A stretch of 64,000 nucleotides of DNA from Stropharia rugosoannulata (Eukaryota; Basidiomycota; Agaricomycetes; Agaricales; Strophariaceae). The DNA lies in contig JANCIK010000013.1 of the NCBI GenBank assembly GCA_028532985.1, positions 806,001 through 870,000 on the forward strand, given 5' to 3'. Shown in pieces: positions 23,766-35,365 of this stretch. The notes under the pieces were generated by a model. The model saw only the letters and a program-made list of their open reading frames with translations, made no database searches and was not told the origin of the DNA. Position numbers and translations under genes: made by a program. Numbering within the stretch: position 1 is the first letter of the stretch; each line of letters opens with the position of its first letter.

Positions 23766-24450
23766 ACTAGACGCTAACAACGAGGTAAGTAGTCTTATGC
23801 TTCAACCAAGCTTTAACTTGTATTATTGTAGATGTGCTACGGAGACCACTTAGACGCCTTCAAGATCTCATTCAGTTCTTTCTTCCAATAATGCGAAATG
23901 TCGACCCGAGGATTTTGTTGTTATATCTGACGATTTAATTGAGGCCTTGCGTCACAAGGAACGACCCTAACCTTCAGTGTTTTATATAAAAGTTTGGTTA
24001 TGCAATCATTGCTCTGAACACTTGGTTCACCGTGTGAAGGGAGCTGAAGCTGTCGAATATGTCAGGAGCGTGTGAGTACTCTCTTCGTAAAGTGCAGTTA
24101 TATTTATGCTGAATCATTTACGTAGACATAATATATCCAGCCCTGTTGTGGGTAGAGACTATTTTATCAAACACGACACATATGATGCAAAGAAAGGCCA
24201 TTATGTACTCCTGGGAGCAAGATTCAATCACCAATGTCTACGATGCTCAAAACCAAAAGATTTGCGGTTGTGGTTGGATAGAGATTTGTGCAAGCATCTG
24301 AAAGATAAGATAAGTAAGTGCAGCACCGCTCACATCTGCTCTTCTCTATATAATCAAGGAAGACATGAGGTTCCGCGGGACCACTCTATTGAAGGGACCG
24401 ACTGGCGTAAAGTGAAACTTTTGGATGATGATACATGGGTAACTAAATAG
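23766..24450 (+). pseudogene. Possible hypothetical gene or broken remnant
   Basis: A 5' intron-like block (GTAAGT donor at 23783, TTGTAG acceptor ending at 23831) is followed by a frame reading CRPEDFVVISDDLIEALRHK, then one in-frame TAA (near 23968), then FYIKVWLCNHCSEHLVHRVK in the same frame. This last segment splices in phase (GTGAGT donor at 24073, acceptor ending near 24140) to VPVVGRDYFIKHDTYDAKKG and again (GTAAGT at 24313) to RRHEVPRDHSIEGTDWRKVK, ending at TAG 24448-24450. Two consistent splices support real coding history. The in-frame stop, and no clean start, suggest decay or a missed intron. CNHC and CLRCSKPKDLRLW are cysteine pairs of unknown role. No family is recognised. Confidence 0.33.
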
Positions 24451-24745
24451 ATGCTCGCTGACGGTTGACTTAAGGGCTACATAATACTACTATGGTAAAA
24501 TTTATCTCGGGCTAGAGCATTAGAAAGTTGTATGCGAATGAATTTTGAATGTTGTTTGTTTTCAGTGCCAGAGCTACGGATATGGAGATAAATAGGCGCG
24601 CGCTCCAAATGGAGAAACCCATTTCCCACAGTCCCACAGGGCAGGATTGACGTCATGCATAAGGGAGCCCTCCAAGGATGTAAACCAGACTCTTCTCCTG
24701 GTGCAAACGCCATCTCAACAATCCACTCCCTCCATCTTTCCAGTA

Positions 24746-25957
24746 ATGGACCACCTGCCTATCGATACTTCTCATCCTGCAGTCCGCGAATACCTCGCCC
24801 TCGTCCGACTGCAGGTCCTCACCCCGCTCTCGCTGCTCATCAACATTGCATGTGTAGCGACCTGCGCATTCGTCACCAATCCATCCATCTCAAAAGTCGC
24901 CAAACTTTACCCTACCTCAATTACCCCACACATCCCGACGCTTGGGGCGTATGTCGCTGCGCTGTGTCTCGGACAGATCGGATACTGCGTCTTGCTCGTT
25001 CTGACCAAGCGAGAAGAAACGAAGGTCAGCTACGGTTGTTGTGCTGTCCTGAACGAACTGAGGTCGCTGATTAGGCTTAGAGAGCCTTTGTCAATGCAGT
25101 TGGACTGTTTCTGCCCCTTGCAAATATCTGCATGGCGCTGTGGGCGATTTGTTTCGTGCGTATCCAGTCATTACTGCGGGGTGACGGACATAAACAGCTT
25201 ACAGTGTGCTAGGTCATGCGCTGGTTCATTCCATGCACGGTCCTCCAAGGCCTGATCCTACTTCTTTTGCTTTTCTCCAACATCGCACTGTATATCTACC
25301 ATCCTCTGGAGGAGTCAAACGCCCTGGCCATCGCGTTCGTGCACGCCCCACTCAGGTTCTTCTTCGTCTTGCCATTTACAATTTTATTCGAGCTCTCTCT
25401 TTTGTAAGTGGAGGTCAAGTTAATCGTCCATGTCTCTAATGTGCAACAGCATTGCCATAGGCCTCACATACTTCCCGTCTGGACCTGGGGAGCCGCCGCG
25501 CGACTACAGCTCGTGGCACGCCCTTGTCGGCTTCGGGGTTCTCCTTGGAACCAACCTGGTTAGCTTGCTCGTCATTACTACACGCAGGGACCTTGTATGG
25601 TGCATCGCCGCGACCTGGATCGTCATTAGCGTGTGGACTTCTTCACCAAAGCCAGCACCAGTCTATGTATGTACCCCGAAAGTAGCAGAGCAGTATTTTT
25701 TGCTGACGCTCGTCTAGATAACAGCGCTGGTGTTTACCGTCCTGCATCCTTTGGCGCTCATAGTTTCCTTCACGTGGAACCGTTTCTGCAGCACGTCCAG
25801 ACAAGAACGGCAGATTGTCCTTCCCGGAGACGATGCCACACACCCTGGCCTGTACAACAGCCCGCCACAGCTGCCCACCACCGCGAAAGATAGACGAGTA
25901 GCAGAGGTAGAAAGGGGGCCTAGGGAGATAGAGGTTGATGATAACACCTGGGGTTGA
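24746..25957 (+). CDS. Multi-pass membrane protein, family not named
   Basis: Five exons (24746-25024, 25081-25155, 25213-25403, 25450-25666, 25718-25957) encode 333 residues. About seven hydrophobic segments can be counted: VLTPLSLLINIACVATCAFV, LGAYVAALCLGQIGYCVLLV, FLPLANICMALWAICFV, TVLQGLILLLLLFSNIALYI, FFFVLPFTILFELSLFIAIG, LVGFGVLLGTNLVSLLVI, DLVWCIAATWIVISV and ITALVFTVLHPLALIVSF. A hydrophilic C-terminal tail of about 60 residues follows, so the tail is probably cytosolic. The layout resembles a seven- or eight-helix membrane protein, but no receptor or transporter signature is recognised. The start is the first good ATG upstream of the first helix. All splice phases agree. Confidence 0.78.
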
Positions 25958-26812
25958 GTCAACCTTCTACACAGCCGATCTGGAGGAGTTCTAGGGAGTT
26001 CTATACGATTACACAGCGACTCGTTGTATAATTAACTTGGTAGTACATATGGGAAAGTATTACCCATCAAAAATCCGACGTTTTTCCGACGAATGAACCG
26101 AGTCCTGGACAAAATAGCTCAACTTGAAGGTTACGAGTAAACCTGCCGTACATTCTCAGTGTGAATACGCGTCGTGCGTCGCGTGTCAAGTTGACGCGGA
26201 TGTCAAGTCGCGTCGATACTTTATCACTAACCACAGGCCAGCGCTGATGGCATGATATTTAGGTCTTCATGGATTTGGATGGCGGACGCGTGTAGAACAT
26301 TATATAAGAACAGAGTATTGCCATCTAGAAGCTGCTTGACCTTTTCCTCTGAATGAATGCAGAGATTATTGAAAAGCGGGCTGCTTTGTGCGCCAGTCGG
26401 GTTAGAGAAATCAGTAAGAATTGGCATGGTGCTCTATGTTTTGTTGGCTTCCATCAGATATTCTTAGCTGGGATCCATGAGGGGAACTGCACAATTCTGA
26501 ACTGATTGGCGCGCTGATAATGGCGCGACTGATAACGACGCGTTATACGAGCCGCGTGTTTACGCTGGGATTGAAATGGCACCGTACCGCAGGTTTGCTC
26601 TCAATTGCTTTCGTCCAGGCATTCTAATAGCAACAAGAACTCCTCTTGGTAACTGGGATTGAGTTGGGTATTTTGAGCGCGGGAAATGTAATCCATCTCT
26701 TGCCCAACTAAGTATGTTGAATCAATCACTTCCTTCGGGCGCCGTTGCCTTTCATTCGAGACTTCCACGGCGGCCGCCTCCAGGCACAAGCCCTCAGCAT
26801 GCTTGACGAAGG
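25958..26812. other. Intergenic between convergent genes, no gene seen
   Basis: About 850 bases between two stop codons. It has short GCGC-rich repeats (26165-26215 and 26505-26545) but no gene that can be supported. Confidence 0.4.
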
Positions 26813-27583
26813 CTAGTATACCCACGGAATAACGGAATAGGGAACACGTTCTGCCCACCTCTCCCACTCCGCACCAAACCGCGCTCTTAGCGCGCCATCC
26901 TCCACGCGCATCCTGCGTAGCACGGTATAAACAGTGCCGAAAACGACAATGTGCGCATATGCCGCAACGACGAGCTTTCCCCCGAGTGTCCCCAGGAGAC
27001 CCGACTCCCGCACCCAGGAGCCTCGCCCGAGCTGCCACAAATACCAGCCAGGGTGCGAGAAGAGGAGACCCGTGTAGCTGGGGTGGCGCACAACAGCGTA
27101 AGGCCCGCTCACGATGAGCTCGTGGTCCTCTTGAATGCTTGCTTCGTAGCGAAAGAAGCGCCCGAGGTAACGGTAGGTGATCATCCGCACGACAGAGCCC
27201 ACGACAATCATTAGGCCCCCAAGCGCTGTTACAGTGTGCAGTTTCAGATTGTCCGGACGTCCCGCTGGCAGGACAAGCAGTGTCAGGACAAATTGTGCGG
27301 GAAGCGAGGTGGGATAACTCGAGGCGAGAATCGTGACTACCTCAACGGCCGCCGCGCACCACTGAATAGCCTGTATTTCGCCGACGCTCGATCAGCAGTC
27401 CACGCTCTTCAAGGTAAAGAAAAAATTCACAACTGCTATTGGCAGCACTCTCTGAGTGTACCACTCGACATCGGCACTCGATTGAAGCTTTTCACTCTTG
27501 GACGGTGGTGGTTGAGGAGGAGTGATGCATTTTGAGAAGGCCCATGAGACGAGAATGACGACAGGGATTTTGAGCAGAGGCAT
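26813..27583 (-). CDS. Isoprenylcysteine carboxyl-methyltransferase (ICMT/Ste14-like) family protein
   Basis: Two exons (27431-27583 and 26813-27370) encode 236 residues, matching Ste14-type enzymes (about 240). Hydrophobic N-terminal segments (LLKIPVVILVSWAFSK, then AIQWCAAAVEVVTILA and FVLTLLVLPAG) precede the catalytic region. The conserved block is GPYAVVRHPSYTGLLF, and the C-terminal helix ends with RVEDGALRARFGAEWERWAE. ICMTs methylate the C-terminal prenylcysteine of Ras-like proteins and mating pheromones at the ER membrane using SAM. Basidiomycetes often have several divergent copies, so this may be a paralogue and not the canonical Ste14. The GTGAAT donor and CAG acceptor make the joint AVAIQWC in frame. 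Confidence 0.85.
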
Positions 27584-27845
27584 TGCAAGTGGGTATGAAT
27601 CCCCAGGAGGCGTTGAAGTAGTTAGAGAATAAGAGAGTGTGTGATGCAAATTGATATGGGCAAAATATCGAACCGCATGGAGATCGAAATAATCGACATG
27701 CATCCATTATCCAGTGCCCGAATACGCCGCGTAATAGCCGTCATACTCAAGGCCCAGCCACCACGCTGGCAGAAGATATATCAGATTCAAACCAATATAA
27801 TTGAGTAATTTCGAGCGTACGGTACATGATCCGAATTTTCCGTAC

Positions 27846-30600
27846 TCATAGAACGTCGTCGACTTCGAACAGCGTCCTCACCAAGTGGTCGGCTTTCTTA
27901 CCACTATGCTTGATGAAACCCAAGTAATCGAGTTCGTGTAGAGCACGAATGAAACGAGCTTGAACATGAGCTTCCCACTGTGTATCCTCCATGTCCAGAG
28001 TGGTCACTTGTGGCTGATTGTCCACTTTTGCCTTCCCCTTCCCTTTCCGTTTACGGGGAGAAACCGGAGTTGGTAGCGGAGCCGAGTCCTTATAGTGCAG
28101 ACGCTGATCTTCTAGAACCGACTTGAACGACTCGAACCAGTCATAGACGTTAATCGTCTTGCTGCTGTCCAAGTAGCGCTTAAAGAGTATGCTGGTGTCC
28201 GGGAGGTCGCGAAGCGATGCAGACTCTGTCTGTTCCGAGACGTGGTAGTGAAGGCTTCTGATGAACACCTTGGGTTGAAGCAGTCCCGATATAATTGATG
28301 CACGGATAGACGGGTTGACCATCTTATACACGAGGTGAGCATCGTGGGGATGAGAATATGTGGGGACAGACCTCATTAGGGAATGGGGACTGGCCCATAT
28401 ACCAGATATCCCAAAGGGGGCAATTTTCAAGAGGCTGTAATTTATCACTGCAGTACAATCAGAATCTAGAAGTACACCAGAGCTATACATACGCACGTCA
28501 AATATTCTGTCAGCCATTGGCTTAAAGTATTGGCTACCTCAGGGACAGCCACAATCTCTTCTTGTTTCGGAATGAGTGAGCGCATTTGGATAATGTTTGT
28601 TCTAGCCATTTGCTCTTCCTCCGTTGACGACAAGTGATGGGGAAGGTCTGTGAGATAGTCGTAGATGCGTTCAAGTACCAAAAGAATCTCCTGCCGCTTC
28701 AGCTTCCTGTGTCTATGTAAGATATGTTCTACAACGTGTAAATGAAAAAGGCCCACCGCAGAATCATGGCGAGATCTTTGAGGGCCCTCCCCGTTTGCCC
28801 TTCAAGAGTAGATATGATGGCATCCCAGACCTTGGAACGTCTGCCTGAGTCAAATGAGAACTTAACACCATTATAGCCAAGTCCCTCTAGTAGGTCTTGC
28901 AGAAGTAGGAGGATATTCAGGCCAAACTTAATGTTGTTTAAGCGACAAGTGAACGTCCGGCGAGCTTCATCGACACATTTGATTATTGAAGCGCGTTCTT
29001 CAGGAACGGTTACGAGATCCCTTTTAGCGGTATGTTTAATCCGTTGGACGAGGGACTCCAAAAAAGGGGATTCCTCTTGGTCTGACAGGTCCGCAATGGG
29101 TTCTGTGTCCCTAACTAGTACAGTGACAGGATCTGCACTGAAGTGTTTCAAATGTGCCAGCTGAAAGTGGTCCTGAATTGAAGCGCAATTTGTATCATAA
29201 AAAGCTGAAAACGTACCTGTAAGAGAGTGGTTATAGTGTCAACAGATGGGTTATATCTTGTAAAATAATCATGGAGATACTTGAACATGGCCGGCCCGAT
29301 CATGACATCTGTTTGAAAGCCTGCATCGAAAAAAGTCTAGAAGACGTCAAATCATCGTCCCAGGGTCCAGTTAGTCCAGCTGACCTTAAAAATCAACGTC
29401 TCTAATATATTAATACCGGAGGGAGATGCAAATTGCTTAACCCTCAGTAACGATAGAGTGGCTCTTGGATAGGTGATATTCAGATAGTTCGGTAGGGGAG
29501 ATGTCATCGAAAGCAGGAATGTCAGTGGAAGTTGGGGTATACAAGTGCTATTCCAAGGTCAGACAACTAAGAATATGCGTAGAAAACTTTCGACAAACCT
29601 GCATATCTCCAAAATGTCCTGCATTATCAGGGGGTCAAACTGCTCAAATTCATGAAGCACTATAATGATGTTGGGTTTTTGGGCTGTTTCTGGCGGGGAA
29701 TTGTGAAATATGTTTCTAGCTCAAAGAATCTCCAGGCACGTACCGTGGTCGTACAGCCAAGCTTTGTACCATGCGACGAGGTAGTTGATATCATATGTAG
29801 CTAACGATGTCGCAGCCTTTCGTTTGACTGTAAGATCTTAGACTAAAATTGTTGATGGATGGTGACTATATGCGCTTACCTGTACTGTCTACCTCTTCTT
29901 GATCTGTAATATTCGTAATAATTGCCCGCATTCCACTCAGAATGCTTGAGACGTCGCCTGGATACAGCTGCGCTACAAAGCACTTAGACGGTCCGTCTTC
30001 GGAGAAAGACTCGTTGACTAATATAGACACTATGTCGTGCAAGACGGCTGAGCCCATACCAGAATCTATCCAGGTCTTAGTTATGAAGTATGCACACTGT
30101 TTATGGGACGTACTGGTGAGGGTAACCACCGGCAGTTCAGCATAGGGGAGGCCTGGTAACGGTTTTAGATACGAGCTTCTGATCTCTTGTACTACCTCCT
30201 TGACAGAAGCCTCTTGCAGATCATGAACAATTTGCTAACACGATAACATCAACCTTCACTGAGTCACGCCACTGTCGAGCCACAGACCTGTATCCTTCCC
30301 AAACACTTCGTCCAGGCCTCTTTATAAGCTATAAACCTAAGTTCGCGTCCATCATCTAGATCTTCGTTTGCAATATATGATTTAGGGATCAAATTCCTCG
30401 GTTCCTCGGTATCGGCTGCAGATCACGTCAGTGCATTCCAAAAGTCCCTGATGCGTCGAGCCTACATGGATTATAAGGTATATAATAAGTGGTCTAAGGA
30501 AAGCAAGCGGTTAACCTATGTTAAAGTAGAATAGGAGCATACAATTGGCAGGTAGTACCTTGGATATGTCGTCGAGATTCGGGACGTATACGTCGGACAT
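27846..30600 (-). CDS. ORC3: Origin recognition complex subunit 3
   Basis: Twelve exons (30559-30600, 30466-30493, 30288-30415, 29880-30234, 29744-29827, 29599-29689, 29385-29547, 29217-29336, 28757-29172, 28497-28712, 28372-28447, 27846-28322) encode 731 residues. ORC3 traits in order: a short N-terminus with TTYYIPYNP, RFIAYKEAWTKCLGRIQQIV, LPGLPYAELPVVTLTS, the Walker-B-like strand NIIIVLHEFEQFDPL, RATLSLLRVKQF, DHFQLAHLKHFSADPVTVL, CPLWDIWYMGQSPFPNE, and the C-terminal winged-helix segment RFIRALHELDYLGFIKHSGK. ORC3 pairs with ORC2 in the complex that loads MCM helicases at origins. Exon 2 is only 28 bases and is needed to join the N-terminus in frame. The last intron uses an AAG acceptor. 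It is divergent from NOSIP. Confidence 0.93.
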
Positions 30601-30984
30601 CACGCTACAACACAGATCAAGTTGAAGGTTGGTTGAATTAGGCTGTCTTGATGACCCGTTCGGAATTGACACGTACAAAGTTCAGCGCGTAGTTAGAATG
30701 TGAGAAATAGAGCAGTGCAGACAATGATGCAGTCCTGGTTTACCAAGAGAGAGGTAGTGGGAACTGTCACAATTGAGAGTTGTTCGAAAGCCGCAAAGCA
30801 AAACGCGACTCGCTACACTGACGTCACGTGTGATTTGGAAGCTGTTAAGCGAAGTGTCCAGCAGTTCTTACCTCAATCTTGCCCTGTTCCTCAACTGTTC
30901 CTCATCGTGTCTTCTATTTTACAGCCTAGACCGGCTTGATATACAGAAAAATATTCATCCTACTCCGGAATACCAACACGACCA
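30601..30984. promoter_or_regulatory. Bidirectional promoter of ORC3 and the NOSIP-like gene
   Basis: The two start codons are only 384 bases apart and point outward, so both genes share this region. It contains the composite TGACGTCACGTG site listed separately, roughly 155 bases upstream of the NOSIP start and 220 from ORC3. Confidence 0.6.
30819..30830. promoter_or_regulatory. TGACGTCACGTG: CRE palindrome fused to an E-box
   Basis: The perfect ATF/CREB palindrome TGACGTCA overlaps CACGTG, a bHLH (Cbf1-type) site. It is the clearest candidate regulatory site in the shared ORC3/NOSIP promoter. Function is inferred from the known binding sites only. Confidence 0.5.
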
Positions 30985-32346
30985 ATGACAAAGCATAGCA
31001 AAAACAACACAGCTTCGTCAACATTCACCTATGCCGAATACAAAAAGCTAGACTATGGGACTAAGCGGGTATGGATATTAGCTATTCATGAGAGCCTTCT
31101 TGTCTCATTGCGGTAAAGCAACGTCTAGGGAACGAATCTATGCGCCGCTTCGACGCGTGTGCACTATGTCTGAACCGTGCAAGGGAGCCTCTCGCGTGTA
31201 ATGAAGGTCACCTTTTCTGCAAGGAGTGTGTTTACACGGATCTCCGTGAGCCTCGACCTTCCTTTGATCTGATACAGCTTATATATCTATCAGAAAGTTA
31301 CACAAAAGACAAACATCAAACGCCAGAAAGCGAAATTGGAAGGGCTGAAGAGAGAGGCAGAAGAGGAAAGGGCTCGTGCAAGGGAAGCTGCTCGAGCGCG
31401 TGTTCTATTGGATTTCGAGCGAGGTCAACTCGGTCTCGGAGCGTCTGCAGGTGATTCAGTTGCATTGAGAAAAGTGCAGCCAGTTACAACCACCGAAGAC
31501 GATGAAAGTGTGTTTATTCAAGTTCTATTTCCTTGACTTGACCTCATTGAATCAGAAACGGGTTCAAAGCGGAAACAACCCACCGACTCAACGCCGTTTG
31601 TTTTCTCGTCGTCGACAATTGCTTCTTTGGCTGAAGAGGCCGAGAAAGAAGCCTCGAAGAAGATTGAAGCTGAGCAAGCTGAACGGATGAAAGCCAAGCT
31701 TCCAGATTTCTGGTTACCTTCGCTAACCCCGACGCAAGTAACACTATAACTCACGAGATACCCATTTGACCTTCTCGTACAGCCATAATGCAAGCGCTGG
31801 AGGAAAAGCCACCCAACCAGAAACACTCGAACAAGCAGAAGCCCAGATGGATGTCGCGAAAACTGTGTGCAGGGGTGGCGCCTCCAATACACCACACCAC
31901 TTGGCGTTCGTTGCCTTCCATACCAGAGGTTATAGATACCTAACCTCTTCTTTAGCATGAAGAACCTCATTCCCGTCAAATTTACCTTCTACACCCCTTC
32001 ATCCACCTCTACTTCCAAATCTCCAACTTCTGAAGATACAAAAAAGGAGGATCTCGATCCAATATGCCCTTCGTGTAAAAAGCATCTCTCGAACAACACC
32101 CTTCTCTTCAGTACGTCATCTCATAATAAATGAGCTGTGTATATACTGACAGTGTTCAAAGTATGCAAACCATGTGGACACGTCACTTGCAAGACATGTA
32201 CGGATACCCTCGTCAAGCCTTCCAAGCAATGCATTGTATGCGACGGTAAGGCAAAGGAAGTCATTGAACTGAAGCGGGAGGGGACAGGATACGCTGGAGG
32301 TGGATTAGCAGAGACGTCGAAAGCAGGCATTGCCTTCCAGGGGTAG
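30985..32346 (+). CDS. NOSIP-like U-box protein (nitric oxide synthase-interacting protein family)
   Basis: Seven exons (30985-31068, 31119-31245, 31298-31507, 31556-31733, 31783-31905, 31956-32110, 32153-32346) encode 356 residues. The N-terminus MTKHSKNNTASSTFTYAEYK and KLDYGTKRQRLGNESMRRFD are NOSIP hallmarks. A split U-box follows: ACALCLNRAREPLACNEGHL plus FCKECVYTDLLTQKTNIKRQ, then a charged coiled coil, then AMKNLIPVKFTFY and the C-terminal RING-like half VCKPCGHVTCKTCTDTLVKP. Family members are nuclear E3 ubiquitin ligases also found with spliceosomes. Intron 4 (31734-31782) starts GCAAGT: only this GC donor keeps the frame, since the nearby GTAACA donor is out of phase. Its stop lies 106 bases from the RPF2 stop (convergent pair). 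Confidence 0.92.
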
Positions 32347-32452
32347 TAATCAGCAACATATGCAACTCCCTGTTGAGTCGCTCAAATTGCCATGAATCAT
32401 GGAAAAGATAGATGTACATGTATGAAATCTACAATGCATAGCACTATGTACA

Positions 32453-33643
32453 TCAAGCCTGTTTTCTGCGTTTTCGCGGGCTTTGCGCCTCCGCGTCTTC
32501 CTCTTCCTCTTCGCCTGGCCCAGCCTTCAAACCTTTCATCTTCCGTGTCTGTAGCTTGCTCAAATTCTGCGAGCCAACATGCACCCGTCCTCTCAGGTCG
32601 CCCATCTCGTCCACCTCCATATTCTTCTTCTTCTTCCCGAGTCCCTTCTCCACATCCGTCTTCTTGAGCTTCTGGCGCTTCATTGCCTGTTTCAGAAGTT
32701 CCGGATCTGCAGTCTGGTGGCGGCGTAGTGTAAGGTCAAGAGACGGGCCCATGGGTGTCAGCTCTACGCGCGGCACGCGCGTTCCTGACGCAAGCAATTT
32801 TATAGTGTAAGTGCGTATATGCACTTTAGGGAGGATGGATGTATTTTCGGACCCCGAAGTTGGGCGGCTGGCGTAGGCAATGGCGGTAGCGTTGTTAAGT
32901 TCGGGAGGGGTGGGTGCGCAGGACACGCTGATAACATGCTCGAGCCCGGGGAGGCATATCGAATCGATCTCTTCGCCGTTGAAGAAGTCGATCAGCATGG
33001 ATTTTAACTGGACAAAACGGGGATGGGTATCAAACAGCTCCGAGGCAAAATGCATTAGTGGTTTGTGTCCGGGAGTTGCTTTTGGGGTCTGTAAGGCTGT
33101 TTCAGTATATCCCTATGAGAGATTTGAGATATTCCGCACCTTGAATTCAGCCAGTCCTTTCCAGCTTTCCACTCCTACCTCCGTCATGTCCAGCACCTTG
33201 TTATCGAACATTCGAACAAATGTCAAGCCATGGGGCCTCTTCTTCGTAGTCTGGCCGAAAACGAACATAGACACATCGTTCTTTCCCGACCAAAACTCCA
33301 GCGATGCTTCAGACTTTGACGTCGTGTCGAAAGGGAGGATAGGATTTTTTTTGTTAAAAGCGATAGCGTATGGTCGCTTCAGGGCCATCTATGAAAAAAC
33401 AGGACACTGAATTAAGCAAATATGGGGAGATATGTATTACGCACAAGTTCCTTCATAACATGATTTAGAACAGCTCCGGTATGTGTCCCCTTCACAAATA
33501 TTGCCGTCCTTGCATCTTCCACCTCCTTGGGTAGTCTCGAATCAAGGACTCGTTTCGACCGCGCATTCTTAGGTTTTCTGTTCAGATATAATCAACGTGC
33601 GTTACACTGACGGAATAAAATTAACTTACATCGTGCGCAACAT
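32453..33643 (-). CDS. RPF2: Ribosome production factor 2, Brix-domain protein
   Basis: Four exons (33630-33643, 33445-33577, 33140-33388, 32453-33088) encode 343 residues. The N-terminus MLRTIKPKNARSKRVLDSRL and TAIFVKGTHTGAVLNHVMKE, the block KRPYAIAFNKKNPILPFD, FVFGQTTKKRPHGLTFVRMF and the C-terminal MGPSLDLTLRRHQTADPELL are typical of Rpf2. The Brix domain spans roughly residues 28-250; the last 90 residues are a Lys-rich nucleolar tail (RQKLKKTDVEKGLGKKKK). With Rrs1 the protein brings the 5S RNP into pre-60S particles. The first exon is 14 bases long and its GTAAGT donor and CAG acceptor give an exact frame. It sits with DBP4 and eL31 as a third ribosome-related gene of the window. Confidence 0.95.
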
Positions 33644-34139
33644 GTTGTTGTGTAACAGAAATGGAAAAATTACTTCCAACCGCACTTTGGCGGCAACTGA
33701 TCAGACGCTTCAGCAACTCTTGAGCAGCAAAAAACAAACACAAATAATGAGCGCGGCTCCTCGGCCCGAGAGAGCTAAGTGCAAACCCCAAGCAAACCCT
33801 CGGCTTCAGAGTACTGTACTCAAGCTGTACTCCCAACGTACTCTATAAACAAATTGAGCGCGCACATTTTTGGCATATAAATATTTTAGCTCTTTATTAT
33901 ATTCGCTGTATGCCTTTGGATTTAACAAAAAGTTGTGCAAGATCTATATTAGGATATTACAACGACAGTAAGTCTGATCAAGATTCCAGTATCGTGCGTG
34001 GGTCCGGAGTTCCTTCATAAGGAAAACCAAAGGGTTACACAAGTTGAGCACATTGAAAATGATAACACTGATAATATGCATAGAATACGACGTACTTGAA
34101 GTACAACTAAGATTCTGTACATAAAATGCAATAAATTTG
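33644..34139. other. Intergenic, no gene seen
   Basis: About 500 bases between the RPF2 start and the stop of the first DUF6533 gene. It should contain the RPF2 promoter; A/T-rich toward 33850-34140. Confidence 0.4.
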
Positions 34140-35365
34140 TTATGTAATGGAGACACTACTAGTAGTAGCAGATTCTGTAACCAAGTTGCCACTAAAATCA
34201 AAAATACCAGGAGTTGCTTCAGATTCCGGAGTAGATGTAGAACTAATGCTCAAAGGAAGAGGTCGCTTTGTCTGGCTGGTTCTAGTAGCGATTTTTATTG
34301 GTTTAGGACGAAAAACTGCTGACAACGTGTTCCGGTACACTCGACAGGCCATGATATTGACTAGGGTGTGGTATGGATCGTTTGCTAGTGTCTTCAATGG
34401 TCTTGGAACACTGGGATGAAATGTCAGAATTACTGCTGACAAGCCAGCTATTAAAGTAATGCTACATATGTCAAAGGCTTTAGATACTAGTCACAGAAAA
34501 GGATCAAATTAACTCACAGATAATATAGTTGACCGTCTTGCAGAATCATCTTCGTAAAGGCCGGTAAATTTCTTCCTGATATCATATTTCCAATGTTTAT
34601 CTCATTCTTGAAGTCCAAGGGTGTGTTGCGAGAGAGGCGCCACGATATAGCTACGAAAACAAGTGTATCCTATACCAGGGGAGCAATTTGGGCTATGGAC
34701 GCTGAAGCTGATATGCGACTATATCCACAATACATTGGTGATGCCACCTGTGCCCCTCCTGTCATGGAAAAGGGTACAAATATGACTGCAGAAAGGAGGC
34801 CCAACCAACATAGTAGAAATGCGACCTGTACAACCTTAGAGTGACTGTACACAGCACATAGGCGAAGTAGAAATAGATAGGCGGTCGACGCTAATGCCAG
34901 TGGACACCACGCGTTCACGACTTTACCCATCATTTGACAATGTTGGGTTGGAGCAGCTGGTCACATATCGAGTTCAACGCATTAAAGTTTGATGCGGCGC
35001 AGTGCAACAGTATACTTACTGTAGAAAGTTACTGCACTAATCACGTATCCTAAGGCCGCAATTCTGGAAAGTTGTCTTTGAGCTCTCGAGGTCTCAAAAT
35101 ATCAGGAATGAGTCCACAGCTGTACCTAGAGACCACGTATGCTGTAGCCGATACTATTGAGCTCTTACGCTCACTTCCAAATAGGAGCCGATAATCCTTA
35201 TACCAGTTGTCTAGTACGTCCCACAAGAGTACCTGAGTAGAAATTGGTTAGATTTTATTAAAACTATGACCAATGTAAATGTAAATGTAAACGTACAGCA
35301 AGTGCTCCAACGGCACCATAGACTGTGACCTGTGCTTGGTATACCATAACTATGTCGTCTGTCAT
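34140..35365 (-). CDS. DUF6533-type multi-pass membrane protein (copy A)
   Basis: Five exons (35297-35365, 35126-35232, 35020-35063, 34518-34956, 34140-34461) encode 326 residues. Family-like blocks include VLLWDVLDNWYKDYRLLF, SRIAALGYVISAVTFY, VVNAWCPLALASTAYLFLLR, LCAVYSHSKVVQVAFLL, LVYDTLVFVAISWRLSRNT, NLPAFTKMILQDGQLYYL and the final helix plus NIMACRVYRNTL. That layout (about seven helices, RxRAVY-like motif after helix 3, DTLVF motif) is the basidiomycete family annotated as DUF6533. Function is unknown; a receptor-like role is only speculation. The last about 50 residues are a Ser/Thr-rich cytosolic tail. Copy B (50806-52039) has the same first four exon lengths (69, 107, 44, 439). Confidence 0.85.
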
